From Antilocapra americana (Eukaryota; Chordata; Mammalia; Artiodactyla; Antilocapridae): a stretch of 64,000 nt of DNA. Below, one piece after another: positions 24,546 through 36,310 of this stretch. Where the stretch lies: contig ML664161.1 in assembly GCA_007570785.1 (NCBI GenBank), positions 39,063,818 to 39,127,817 of the forward strand, written 5' to 3'. The first letter of the stretch is position 1, and every line of letters starts with the position of its first letter. The position numbers and the translations under genes were made by a program. The notes below the pieces were generated by a model. That model made no database searches. It was given only the letters and a program-made list of their open reading frames with translations, and was not told where the DNA came from.

Positions 24546-27500
24546 TTAAATGTTTTCCCATTGCTACCTGGTCTTAGCCATTAACTTTAATGGCTATCAC
24601 TAAAAAAAAAAATACTATATTATGGATATGTCTTACCTTATTTAAGGATTTCTCAATTTTGGTCACTTGGGTTATGTCTAATTTTTTCTTTTACAAAATA
24701 TACTACAGTGAATTATCTCATAGCATATTCCCGCCTTGAGTTTTGGATTTTGGATAGGGGGGGCTATATTCCCAGAAATGAAATATTGGGTTAGAGAGTA
24801 TAAATATTCTTGACCTCTTGATATACATGAGGGGCCCAGAAACTTAAAGGGACTAATGTTTCCCTGCAGATCTTTGTGTAAAATTGTCAAAGAAGATAAA
24901 CAGAAGAAATAATTGAAACTACAGTTCAGAGTTATGACAGATTTCTTTCTTAATTATATAATTGTGGGGCTCACAATTTCTACCTGCATGTAAACCCAGA
25001 AAGAAAACTGGCTGTTAGTGAAAGGCAAGTGTAGAGAAAAAGAAAGTGAGCAGGGAAGTCAGGCAAGGAAAGGGAAATTTTAGAGGGAAAAGAGAGGGTG
25101 ACTGGCTCTTAAGGAGAACCAGTGTCTTCCCTTTCTGATGGAGTCTTTATACCCACCAATGAAAAACTCACTGAAGGGATGGTCACGTAGCCCGAGGTCT
25201 GGAATGTGGTGGTCTCCTAGCTTTGAGAAGATAGGCACCAGTGAGATAACAGGATGCCATTTGGGCAATTTGGTCAATCTCAAGGAGCACTGATTTATTC
25301 TTTATTTGCGAGGCTGACATAATGAGCCATCTTATCAGTGAGACCCCATGTGGACCCTATCTGTTAGATGTTTCATGATGGTGAGAAAAAAAGGAAGAAC
25401 ATTACTAAAGTCAGTACATTTGCTCGCCTAAGACTTGGACAATGGGAGAGGAAAAGAAAGTAGAGTAGTAAGCCATTCACAAGTGACAAGCAAGTTCCTG
25501 GCTTATAAAGCTGGAGCAAAAGCAGAACGTCGCGCGCAGCAGTGTGGATGGGAGAGAGACAGCCATACACGTTTGACCTGCTTGATATACAGAGAGCTGC
25601 AGGCCTCTGGAGTGGGCAGCACTCAGGAAGGTGTGATGGAGGGAGAATCAAGCTGAAGCGGTCCTGGCAGAGTACATCTAATAAAGGCATACATAATTAA
25701 CCCAGCATCAGACTTTCTAGAAAAATCAGAGAATTGGACAGTCTGACCATTTTTTTTTAAGGACACAAAAGGGAAACTTATAGTATCATTCTTTTTTATT
25801 ATTCTGAAAATATCCATTCTGTAGAACATTTAGAAAGCATAGAAAAATAAGGAAGAAAATAGAAATATCACGATTCTTAGACTAGAAATAACTATTGTTA
25901 GGATTTATGTGTTTCGTTTTTGTTCCAGGTACACATGCACTCAAACAGAAACACACACAAACGTATACACAAATGCAATCATATTGCATGTAAGTGCTAT
26001 AAATTAATATTATCTATAGATATATACTAGAATATATTTAAACTTCTTGGCATTTATGTTCCTTTAAAATTCTATTCTATCTTGCAATAAGACAAATGTG
26101 CTTTTACTTTAATTTTTAAAATGTTTTTTGAATAGTTTTTCAGACTGAATTCCTTGACTTATTGGGTCAAAGGATCAGAGCAGTTTTGAAGGTCTGTGAC
26201 ATGTAGACCAATAGCCATATGAGCACATGAATTTATCACACTCTTGCTAGCAAAAGATTTTGTTTTGTTTTAAAGTCTTTGACTGGAGCATCCTTTGAAG
26301 ACACTGGTACCAAACCCCTCTTGACTTGGCACTTCTCTACCCCAGCCAGTGTTAGAAAGAAGACTGCTCTAGCAAGAATATGTGCTTCAGTAAGACTGAT
26401 TAAGAAACTCAGAAGAGTTTTGTTTTCTCAATATTTAAAATTATTAAGAAGTGTCAAATGACAATAAAGAAAAGAAGCTATCAAGACTTAATAATCTTGT
26501 TATGAGAGAGAGAAGGAGAGAGAGAATTTAAGAGTCAACTTTGATCTAAAAAAGAATGCTGTCTCAAATGCATTAGTGAAATATAAACCACAAGGAATAT
26601 CAATAAGTAATTATCACTGTATTGTATACAAACTCAGAATCCTCTGGCTAGCTAGCATTTTTATTAGGAAGTCCAAATATTGGAAAATCCAACCATCAGT
26701 TTTGGGTATCTGTGATTATATTGAGATTTATAACACTACCCAGTGTTTTATGCTTTTTGTTTATATTTTATACTTTTTGTATAAAAATTATAAATTTGGG
26801 GAATTTTTTTTTCTGGAATTGACTGGCTTTTTTAGTCTATTGTTGATAGATTCTTATATAGTCTTGCTTGAGAAACAGTTCTTAAAACTTTAGTGTAACA
26901 CACACACTTTCTCAAAGTAACTAAGCATGGTAGAACTAGGATTTCTAATATTAGGTCCCTTCTCACTTTCAATCATCTTGGTTTCATCCCTAGAGCTTGA
27001 TTGCAGTTTTCATTTTATATCTATCCAGTCTAATCTTATAACCACATGTCTCTTTGGGCCACCATGTGGTTCTGTGTCTTCAGGCCAAATTTGCCTTCAG
27101 AAAACTGCTGGCTTCTTCCTGCTTCTTTAAGGCCAGAGTAGTAAGCCATTCAGAAGTAAGATGTCAGCTTACTGATTACCGTTCTTTTTGTCATGTGGTG
27201 AAGGCCTGACAGTTGTTTGGAGCAGAGATAGTATACAGAGTCTTTCCAACCTGTGAAAAAATAGCATCCTTACATTTTAACTAATGACAGATTCATTTAA
27301 GTTAGTGGTTCTCAATGTTCAGTTGGCAAAACACCTATACAGCAAGTCATCTTCTGAGAAGAACTCCATGAAATATTGATATTCTTAATGCCATTTACAA
27401 ACTAAGAATATTTAGCCAGCAGAAAATATGACTATGGTATGCTGCAATGTGAAATCACTCCCACAATCACATATACCAAAGAACTAGGGATACTTCTAAA

Positions 27501-27730
27501 TTTTTCTGGTAACATTAATGGAGTACCTGATAATTTGTCTCATTATTTGCTAGGATCTGCCAATAGCGATCTGTAACAGTCAAACGATTTAAGGAAATCT
27601 GGTCTCCTAATGGGACGACATTTTAAGTTGAGCAAACTGTATTCATTGAAATGTCTTTTTCTTGTGAATTCACATACAAGCAACTGCATTAGTTGATTTT
27701 AGTCATAGAATACCTCTGACTAACATGGCT
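24546..27730. other. Unique sequence with old LINE-like traces, no gene
   Basis: 24690-24900 and 25795-26210 read like old LINE 3' regions (gaaatgaaatattgggtt; cttattgggtcaaaggatca). The family is unassigned. The remainder, including the open frames around 25373-25690 and 26576-26893, shows no domain. A short CpG cluster sits at 25527-25538. Confidence 0.45.
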
Positions 27731-27949
27731 TTGAGAACTATTTGTTGTTGCTTAGTCACTCGGTCACGTCCGACTCTCTGTAGCCCATGAGGCTCCTCTG
27801 TCCATGGGATTTTCCAGGCAAGAATACTGGATTGGCTTGCCACTTCCTTCTCCAGGGGATCATCCCAATCCAGGGATTGAACCCATGTTTTCTGCATTGG
27901 CAGGAGGATTCTTTACGACTGAGCCACCTGGAAAGCCCCCTTGAGGACT
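27731..27949 (-). mobile_element. Full-length Bov-tA-type SINE, antisense
   Basis: Runs from the tail side (ttgttgttgcttagtcactc) to the head (ccacctggaaagccccc at the right end). Flanks ttgagaact (27731-27739) and ttgaggact (27941-27949) are a 9-base duplication with one mismatch. The TTG stretch at the left is the A-rich 3' tail seen in reverse. Confidence 0.94.
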
Positions 27950-27973
27950 TCTAATTTGTTCCATTGGCTGTTT

Positions 27974-28092
27974 CTTTTTTTTTTTTTTTTAATTTTCTTT
28001 ACTTTATTGTGTTGGTTTTGCCATACATTGACATGAAACCGCCATGGGTTTACATATGCTCCCCCTCCAGAACCCCCCTCCCTCCTCCCTTT
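27974..28092 (-). mobile_element. Ruminant L1 3' end, antisense
   Basis: A 17-base T tract (reverse poly-A tail) is followed by a tttactttattgtgttggtt stretch, catacattgacatgaaac and the polypyrimidine ccctccctcctccct. This order is diagnostic of the 3' UTR of the young bovine L1. Only about 100 bp inserted. Confidence 0.88.
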
Positions 28093-28763
28093 AAAACGCA
28101 CAAATTTCCTTAGAGGCTAAGCTGGGCTCTAGTTATATCTTAGTTTTATCTGATAGTCACCTAATGTCTAGCCAGTATCAGTTGCTCTATTTTCTATTTG
28201 ACTGTGGTTTTCAAACTCACAACTTTTAACTGTAGATTCCTTAGCTTCAGGCATAAAATTGCCTTGTCAACCTTTTGATATTACAACCAGCAGGTCATGT
28301 TGGAGTCTTCATCTCCTTCACATTTATTCATTTGTTTTGGTCACTTCATGCTTTATAACAGCCATTCTAACACTTGGTATGTAGCTTAAAAGCTTATCAA
28401 AAACCAGCAATCACTCATACACCTGAAATTTGGGCAGGTCTTTGGAGGGGAGTCCATGTCTGTTCCACTTAGGGCATCACTTAGGGCAGCTGGACTGAGG
28501 GCTGGAGCTTTTGCTTCAGATATGGGTCCCTCACTTGGGGGCTAAGTCCTTGCAGATATGTGTGGGACCAGTGCTGTGCTGGCACCAAGTTGCACTGATT
28601 TACAAAGCCAGTTGTGTACATCTATTTCTCAAGTCCACTTTCAATGACTTCATGTTGATAGTATGAAATTAGTGTTAGTGGCAGTGTTCATACCATGGCA
28701 GCTGGCAAATACTACGTATCAGAGCTTCCACTCATCTTCAGGGTCAGTGATTTATTGTTTAAT
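28093..28763. other. Unique sequence
   Basis: No repeat or exon that I can assign. Confidence 0.5.
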
Positions 28764-29920
28764 AGGATATCACTAGGAACCAGAGATTCCTAATTCCTAA
28801 CAAGAACCAGAGATCAAACTTCCAACATCCATTGGATCATCAAAAAAGCAAGAGAGTTCCAGAAAAACATCCACTTTATTGACTACGCTAAAGCCTTTGA
28901 CTGTGTGGATCACAACAAACTGTGGACAATTCTTCAGGAGATGGAAATACCAGACCACCTGACCAGCCTCTTGAGAAATCTGGACGCAGGTCAGCAAGCA
29001 ACCATTAGAACTGAACGTGGAACAAACAGACTGGTTCCAAATCAGGAAAGGAGTATGTAAAGGCTGTATATTGTCACCCTGCTTATTTAACTTTTATGCA
29101 GAGTACATCATGTGAAATGTCAGCCTGGATGAAGCACAAGCTGGAATCAAGATGGCAGAAAGCGAAGAAGAACTAAAAGCCTCTTGATGAAAGTAAAAGG
29201 GGAGAGTGAAAAAATTGGCTTAAAAGTCAATATTCAGAAAACGAAGATCATGGCATTTGGTCCCATCACGTCATGGGAAATAGATGGGGAAACAGTGGAA
29301 ACAGTAACAGACTTTATTTTGGGGGGCTCCAAAATCACTACAGATGGTGAATGCAGCCATGAAATTGAAAGACACTTGCTCCTTGGAAGAAAAGCTATGA
29401 CCAATCTAGACAGCATATTAAAAAGCAGAGACATTGCTTTGCCAACAAAGTTTCATCTAGTCAAAGCTATGGTTTTTCCAGTAGTCACGTATGAATGTGA
29501 GAGTTGGACCATAAAGAAAGCTGAGTGCCAAAGAATTGATGCTTTTGAACTGTGGTGTTGGAGAAGACTCTTGAGAGTCCTTTGGACAGCAAGGAGATCC
29601 AACCAGTCCATCCTAAAGGAGATCAGTCCTGGATGTTCATTGGAAGGAGTGCTGTTGAAGCTGAAACTCCAATACTTTGGCCACCTCATGCGAATAGCTG
29701 ATTCATTTGAAAAGACCCTGATGCTGGGAGGTTGAAGACGGGAGGAGAAGGGGATAACAGAGGATGATGTGGTTGGATAGCATCACTGACTCAATGGACA
29801 TGAGTTTGAGTAAACTCCAGGAGCTGGTGATGGACAGGGAAGCCTAGTGTGCTGCAGTCCATGGGGTAGCAAAGCATCGAACACGACTGAGTGACTGAAG
29901 TGAACTGAGGATGTCACTAG
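28764..29920 (+). mobile_element. BovB LINE 3' fragment (copy D) with target-site duplication
   Basis: Sense BovB of about 1.1 kb starting inside the RT domain and ending gtgactgaagtgaactga. The flanks aggatatcactag (28764-28776) and aggatgtcactag (29908-29920) are a 13-base duplication with one mismatch. The 5' junction holds a small scrambled duplication (aaccagagat occurs twice within 35 bp). Confidence 0.94.
28834..29735 (+). pseudogene. BovB reverse transcriptase pseudogene lacking the YADD segment (copy D)
   Basis: The RT motif A region IDYAKAFDCVDHN is visible near 28878-28915, followed by LLRNLDAGQQATIRTE and then frameshifts. After AGIK the reading passes directly to MAESEEELKA near 29150. 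In other copies about 17 residues containing the catalytic YADD box lie between these strings, so the box is removed by an in-frame deletion of about 51 bp. Downstream, 29184-29735 is a 183-codon open frame with the complete post-RT region (KIGLKVNIQKTKI, LDSILKSRDIALPTK, WCWRRLLRVLWTARRSNQS). It is the longest BovB frame in the window but cannot encode an active enzyme. Confidence 0.92.
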
Positions 29921-30195
29921 CTGGAATCTCCACTAAGGATGAGGGCCAGGGTCTCAGAATCTCTCCTTTGGGCCGTTCTACATGGCCTGGGATTTTTCAA
30001 AGTATGCTGACTGGGATCCAAAGTCAAGAACCTGAGAGAGGGAGTGCTAGGTAGAAGCTATGTCACCTTTTATGGCTTAGTTTCAGGAGTCAGATAACAT
30101 CACTTCTGCTATACTCTGTTAGTCCATGTAGTCACAAAGACCTTCCTGGTTTCAAGATGAGGGGATACAGACTGTACTTCTTGAGAGAGAATCCC

Positions 30196-30287
30196 TGTAG
30201 TTGGTGTTGGACAGGGAGGCCTGGCGTGCTGGGATTCATGGGGTCGCAAAGAATCAGACACGACTAAGCGACTGAACCGAACTGAAT
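30196..30287 (+). mobile_element. BovB 3'-tail fragment
   Basis: About 90 bp matching the extreme BovB 3' end (acagggaggcctggcgtgct, cacgactaagcgactgaacc). No target-site duplication was found. The shared SINE/LINE tail sequence means a SINE origin is possible, but the body upstream is of BovB type. Confidence 0.85.
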
Positions 30288-31144
30288 ACCTTCCATACAA
30301 TAGATGGTCCTTAAATATTTGATTGGAGTATAAATGAAAATCAATTTGCTAGGATAGCAAATAGCATGAGAATGAAAGAAACAACTTAGCTGCAACTGGA
30401 ATTTTTGTTCCTGTATTTCTAACATAGATGGTACCTAGCATAACTCTCCTGCAATAACTATCTGAGGTCAGCAGAAACATGAGCTTTCGCCTAACACATT
30501 TTGTCAGATGGCCACCAGAGAGCATGAGTTCTGCAAAATCACAACCATGTCTCTCTCTGGTCTTGGTACCATGTCTGCCTATTAGAGCTGAATAAATACT
30601 GAAGGGGTGAATGAGTGAATGAATGAATATTCAATTCTAGTATTCTGAGATGGTTCTCTGACCCTACTCCATGACCTCACCTTCCCTCATCTAGCTCCCT
30701 GCCATTGTGGTAAACAGAAAGTGGAGCTCAGATGTGAAAGATCCAGCGAAGTTTACAGGTCATAGCAAGGTGGCTGACCATGCTTCCATAGTCTCGCCTC
30801 TAAGGATCAGAGAGCCTGGGTTCTCGTGATGATGCTATTAAGCTCCAAATGGTCCCAATTCCTGAATCCTGAGGTGGTCTTCCTTCACAGGAATTCAGAC
30901 TCCCAGCAGTTCGCAACCTCAGATGGCTCCCCAGGGAAACTCGCCTCTCCATGGTCTCAGGGCCACCTTCTTGTCCAGGGCAGTCTGGATTAAAATGCCA
31001 TCAGGAGGCAGGGTCAGAAAGGAAACCTAAAAACCTCAGTTCTGTAATAAAGCCTCGAATAAAGTAAATACTGTAAATCCAGTGAAGGTGGTGGTGAAGT
31101 GCTAAAAATAGCAGGGTTATTATGCTCATCTCTAATGCATTTAA
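30288..31144. other. Repeat-free unique sequence
   Basis: No gene or repeat recognised. It directly precedes the candidate regulatory block at 31.1-31.9 kb. Confidence 0.5.
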
Positions 31145-31262
31145 TGTAACAATAGATTATTCCATTGTCATTAAATGAAGAGAAAGTAGGAGGATCTAAT
31201 TCTATCTCTGAATTCCTTAATAAGTACTTCATTGTCAGTAAAATCATTTACATTGTTCATTC
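31145..31262. promoter_or_regulatory. Candidate SOX/POU-type motif cluster
   Basis: Four SOX core motifs occur in about 110 bp: AACAAT at 31148-31153 and CATTGT at 31163, 31230 and 31251. The one at 31163-31177 (CATTGTCATTAAATG) approaches the SOX-POU composite pattern. This is motif matching in AT-rich DNA, where such cores also arise by chance, so it is only a pointer. Confidence 0.3.
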
Positions 31263-31579
31263 TCCAAATGAAAGGAGATGTACAGTGGCACATACATTCG
31301 GCAGAGAATTGGGATCTGTGACAAGGACTTCAGACCCTGGTGCCCAGTTAAACTATGCCTAGGAAGGAGGTCGGTGATGAACTGCTATTTGTTCTGAAAC
31401 GAAGTGCTTCGCTCTGGTGGAATCAGGGAGGTAGTGTTTTGGTGAGATGGAATTGACAAATGCTTCACTTTATCCATCTCCTCACACCCCCATGAACGTG
31501 TGATTTTGTGGCGGGGTTTGGAGATGAGATTTTCTACTGTATAGGCTTCTTGTCAGAATGAATGAAGACCCTGTTAGCC

Positions 31580-31880
31580 AGAGTGCATTAACTTCCGCGG
31601 CCTGTAGGCGGAGCTTTTGCTCTAGATTGAATCACCCGCAGGTTCAAGGCGAGAGCGGCTTTCCTGGCTGACATCCGGTTCTGGCGAGGCAGAGTGCGGC
31701 AGCCCTGTGAAATCTCTGCGCTGGGAGGTCTCATCAAAGAGCCCCGGCACAGATCTCCTCATGCCAAATCCACAAATATTCAGTATTCGCTAATCAGCCA
31801 TTAATGTTCTATTGATAGGCAGGGCCAAAGCCGACTCGAGGGAATGGCTTCATGGATTTACCTTGCTGCTCAAGTTTATA
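31580..31880. promoter_or_regulatory. Candidate conserved non-coding element, CpG-rich
   Basis: In otherwise CpG-poor DNA this block holds at least ten CpGs within about 150 bp (31595-31745, for example ccgcgg, ggcgagagcggc, catccggttctggcgagg). It then changes abruptly to a stretch dense in homeodomain-type cores (tattcgctaatcagccatta, then gttctattgatagg, 31785-31820). It has no repeat signature, no open reading frame and no splice pattern. Such composition is typical of deeply conserved enhancers or a small CpG island; conservation has not been tested. Confidence 0.45.
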
Positions 31881-32132
31881 GCCTGAAAAAAAAATTTATT
31901 TCTCTTTCTTGCTTCTTGGCTTCACTATTCCCTTTTTTTCCTTGAACTCCTTAGAGATTTCAAGCTGAGGGAGTTAAATAAATGATCAGGGACCATGGTT
32001 TTGTTGAAAGGGAGAAGTCATTTGAAAGCCACATAAATTTATTTTCTTATTTCTAAGAGATGAAGATTATATACACATATACTAGAGTGATGGAAAATGT
32101 GAACTCCAGTATTACTTCTATGTGTTCGAATT

Positions 32133-32347
32133 TTGCGCTGTTCAGAATGGTAACTGCTACCTAGATGTAACTATTTAAAATTAAATTTAAATGAACGAAA
32201 AAATTTTAAAAATTATTTCTTCAGTTGCATTAGCCATATTTTAATGCTCCTCTCATTTAATGCTACCTGTCACTAGTGGGTGCTGTATTGGAAAGTGCGT
32301 TAATAGAACATTTTCAACATTACAGAAAGTTTTATTGGACAGCAGTA
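32133..32347. mobile_element. hAT-like non-autonomous DNA transposon remnant
   Basis: Ends gcgctgttcagaatgg (32135-32150) and tttattggacagcag (32331-32345) form a degenerate terminal inverted repeat of the same family as the element at 54999-55322. The core is AT-rich. Length is 215 bp. Confidence 0.62.
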
Positions 32348-33889
32348 GGATAGAAAAGAGAAAGATAAACAGGGGATAAGAAAATTGAATGTGGAGGGAC
32401 AAGAATCAGGCAATGGAGTAGGTCATCTGAGCTAGGGAGTTACATAGAGTCAGACTCATACATGGAGAATGAAAGTTCCAGATACGCTGGTGTGGCTGGA
32501 GATTATTGTACATACACACAGAGTAGAAGAAAGAATTTCAGAGAGATATTCTAACTTTATAGTAATCGAAAATTCCACAAATAAAGATTTTTAAAGCTAT
32601 GTTGCATTGCTGCAACTATAAGCAGAAGTAAGTGTGAGTGGCTTCTGATACTTTTCATGTTGTCCAGATGGAAATACATTGAGAATCTCTCTGGAATCAA
32701 CGATCATAGATCATCCATACCTTATCCATGCAATGCCATCCCAGTTGGTTGTAAAGTTAAAGAAAAGTCTTTCAGGTAGTTATTTTGCATATATAAGAAA
32801 ATGATTAATTTGATTTATTTTCATTGAATCAGCAAATTATTTTGGTGTCATTTGAGGAGTCATGGGTCTAGAATGACTAAGAGAATATGTTTCAATGTTA
32901 AAAACTAGAAGAGACCAGTAATTGCATACCTTATAAAACTATGCTTTATAATAATTCTGTTATATTATAATAAATCAATTGCCCTGTCAAAAAATTTTTT
33001 TAATAAAAGTTAACTAATAGTTCTTTAGCCCTGGCCACACCTATTGCCTTTTGCTCTTTTGCTTGGAGTCTACTGAGACAAAGGAAATTGTTTTTGTTGT
33101 TGTAGTCCCTATGATGCCTCTTTGAACTCTGAAGGACCCAGTGGGAAATGATAACAGTGAAGGTTGGGGCTTCCTCCCAGCCCTTAACTTTTTCTTTAAT
33201 CTTCGCTATACTTGTTGAAGTGATGTGACAGGTAAAGCTAGCAGGCCTGGGCCTTCTAACCTGTAAGTCCAGTCCATAGTTTTATAGCACCAACAATTTA
33301 ATCCTATTAAGTTTTTTTCCTGGCACAGTTAGGCACTGGATAATTGGTTCATGGCAATACCTTCTGCCACCCCAATTCTGATATGTAAGTTAGAATGCAG
33401 CTTTATTAACTTGAAGCTGGGGGAAAAACTGGCCTGAGACTATGAGATCACTCCAAAAAACACATGACAGTTCAGAAGGTTTCTTGGTGAATACAGAATC
33501 CAAGCTGATGTCCTCGAGGGAGAAGTCCCGTCAAGCCTTGGTAGCTTGATGAATTGTGTCTCTTGTCCCAGGAGAGGATTCTGTCGGAAGAGCCAGAACA
33601 TTTCCAGTCTGAACACCCTGATGCTGAGCAGAGCAGGAGACAGGTGACCCCAGGCTTCAGCTCTCCTCTCTGATGACCACTGTCACCTGCCTTTGTTGTT
33701 ACCTGAGCCTTTCCCTTTCTCATTTAGCATCCTTTTGTAACCATTTACACTCAACAAGTTTACAGATTACTTTTAATTAATTACAGTTTAGGTTGGCTAC
33801 CTCCTAGTGACATTTAGGGGAGTATTATAAACTCATTTGCTAGTACATCTCCAAATCACCTTGTGGAATAAATTTCTTCTGAGGAAGTT
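32348..33889. other. Unique sequence, no gene recognised
   Basis: Nothing assigned. The 83-codon minus-strand frame at 33472-33723 has no domain. Confidence 0.5.
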
Positions 33890-33912
33890 TTTGTTGTTGT
33901 TGTTGTTGTTTT
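33890..33912. repeat. (TTG)n short tandem repeat
   Basis: Seven to eight TTG units. Confidence 0.9.
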
Positions 33913-34204
33913 GTATTGTTTTGACAGCTTTGCATTCATTTGGAATTTCTTAATTCCTATTCTTTCTAGACATTAAGAAAAACTCTTGATGAATACAGTT
34001 TTCCTGTTTTTGCAGAGCTCACACTGCAGTTCAGAGGCAGAGTTCTTGGGTAGAGATAGTACAAATGGTTTGGGGTGCAGGAAGGTAGAATCGGTTGAGT
34101 GTTCTGAAGACTACGTGTTTGTATACCTCATTTGCTATGAAAAATCTTCTGTGGTATCTGCCTTTCTAATTTTTGTTCATTATTTTGGGACCAGTAGCAA
34201 GAAT

Positions 34205-34680
34205 GATGATAATAGTTATATTTACCATGACTTCTTGAGCCTCTAATCATGGGCTTGACACTATCTCTGGCACCATATACATGTTACCTGATGTAGTTTT
34301 TCTACCAACCCCTGTGCTTAGTCAGTCAGTCATGTCTGACTCTTTGTGACCTCATGGACTATAGGCTGCCAGGCTCCTCTGCTGGCTCCTTTACTCATGG
34401 GGATTCTCCAGGCAAGAATACTGGAGTGGGTTGCCATGTGCTCCTCCAGGGGATCTTCCCAACCCAGGAATCAAACCCAGGTCTGCCACATTGCAGGCAG
34501 ATTCTTTACCATCTGAGTCACCAGGGAAGCCCTAGAAGAAGATATTGTTTCTATTTTGTGGAGGAGAAATCTAGGACCTAGAGCAGTTAGGTACTTGCCT
34601 GAGGTCACCCAGCTAGAAATGGATAGAATGGGCTAGGATCCCAATTCTGATGTCCAGGCTCATGTTCATTTCCCCGTATC
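34205..34680 (-). repeat. MIR remnant, antisense, split by a SINE
   Basis: The left part, 34205-34312 (gatgataatagttatattta, ggcttgacactatctctggc), and the right part, 34534-34680 (ttttgtggaggagaaatc, tgcctgaggtcacccagcta), together follow the order of one reverse-complemented MIR. The Bov-tA element at 34313-34533 interrupts it. Confidence 0.75.
34313..34533 (-). mobile_element. Bov-tA-type SINE inserted in a MIR, antisense
   Basis: Full ruminant SINE from gtgcttagtcagtcagtcat to ccagggaagccct, with the body gcaagaatactggagtgggt in between. It carries a small extra segment (ctggctcctttactcatggg) relative to its neighbours. Insertion inside an older MIR dates it as the younger element. Confidence 0.94.
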
Positions 34681-35889
34681 ACATGCTATCCACCAGCCCC
34701 TAGTCCTCCAGCCATGAACTTTTATCAACTGGAATGACAGGATGAGGGGTGTGTGATTCTGCTGGAGGATCCCCACCCATTCAGGTGGAATGGGTAGATC
34801 ATTTAAATGGATCCACTGCAACTGAAAACTCTCCACCCCTCTGTGGAGGGAGGCAGATACACTGGAATGGCGTTGTAGAAATCAGATGATGACAATGAAA
34901 GTAAACACATTGAAATTATGGAGAATGGTGATTTTTAAGAGACATATCAGAAACCCATGTGATGAGTTTGGTGAATTTTGGAAGCACTTGTAGGGTGCTT
35001 GGAGGAACTGTGTACTTTTTGGGTGAGTAGAGGCAGTACCAGGGACAAGTCGCCTGCTGTGAATATGTTTGTGCTGGCTGACAACATCCTGGGCCCAGTT
35101 CACTTATCTCAATTAGGGTAATTCTGCTTTCTTAGTTATCTCATCACCTACTGATTTGCTTCTATCTCTGAGGCTAAGCCAGTGGCATTGGGCTTCCTGT
35201 GAAGCAACAGAGGTGAGTCATGAGAGGAGCTTGTAGCTCAATTGAAGGCATGTATCTTGGAAGAGCGTTGTGGGTCTGTGAAGGGTTTGTCAGAGAATCA
35301 CTTCCTTCCTCTAAGCCTCAAACATTCCTCAAATATCCATGGTCTTTCTTATCCCTTCCATATTGATTCTTCCTTGCTCCTTCCAAGAGGTAACCCCTCA
35401 TGCCCTTCCTCTCTTTGACTTTCTTTAGTGTCCTCTGCTGTCCTCTCTGCCTCACTACTTCTTGGCCATCTTCTGCTGTGACTGAGAAATGAAGCACATG
35501 GATAAGGGCTGCCCTTGATGCTGCCTTCAAGGCAAGATCCCAGCATCTGTGGGCAAGAGGCTACTAATTACTGGCAAAATTGGAAAGCCTGTAGAAGGAA
35601 CCCAGCATTCTTTACTCTTCTCTCTTCTGTTTCAGGTTTGGGGGCACAGGAGAAAAGGAAAGGAGCCTCATCTATAGGCACACTTTCTGGGAACCACAGA
35701 GTAGGTGACCCCTAGACTTGAGCACATGTGCCTGCAACACACACACCTCCACCCACACAGTGACTGGAGGCAGCATATCCCACACCATACCTTCTGTGGA
35801 AGGTCAGTACACTTTCTGACCTCCCATACCCTATGCTCTCCCATAGAAGGAATATATATATACATAGGACCTGAGGTTTCAATTATGTT
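34681..35889. other. Unique sequence
   Basis: No repeat or exon recognised. Overlapping short frames on both strands at 35318-35865 show no domain. Confidence 0.5.
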
Positions 35890-36126
35890 ACCCCTTACAT
35901 GGTGCTTCCTGGTGGCTCAGATGGTAAAGAATCTGCCTGCAGTGCAGGAGATGTGGGTTCAATCCTTGGGTTGGAAAGATCCCCTGGAGGAGGGCATGGT
36001 AACCCACTCCAATATTCTTGCTTGGAAAATCCACATGGACAGAGGAGCCTGGCGGGCTACAGTCCCTGGGGTTGCAAAGAGTCTGACATAGCTGAGTGAC
36101 TAAGCATGGCATGGCACCCCTTACAT
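35890..36126 (+). mobile_element. Bov-tA-type SINE with perfect target-site duplication
   Basis: Sense element of about 215 bp (tgcttcctggtggctcagat to gctgagtgactaagcatggc). It lies between exact copies of accccttacat at 35890-35900 and 36116-36126. The preserved duplication and near-consensus body point to a fairly recent insertion. Confidence 0.96.
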
Positions 36127-36179
36127 CTTACATCTTAGAGCTCGGTGAACACATGGATGGGTTTGCAGGTGGAGCCTAG

Positions 36180-36310
36180 GGTTTAGATTCAGAAACAATG
36201 AATTCTAGTCCTAACTTTGTCTTTTACTGGCTATGAGACCTAAGCTGTTTGCATCATTTTGTCCCACTTTAACTTTTTCTTCTCTGTCATAAGAAAATAG
36301 TGATGAATAT
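36180..36310 (+). repeat. Possible MIR remnant
   Basis: Weak sense-order MIR-like pattern (ttactggctatgagacctaa, then ctctgtcataagaaaatagt). Low certainty. Confidence 0.45.

Noticed and set aside
35901..35960. tRNA-like A and B boxes in SINE heads, here and elsewhere
   Set aside because: These are tRNA-derived SINE heads without a complete cloverleaf, so not tRNA genes.
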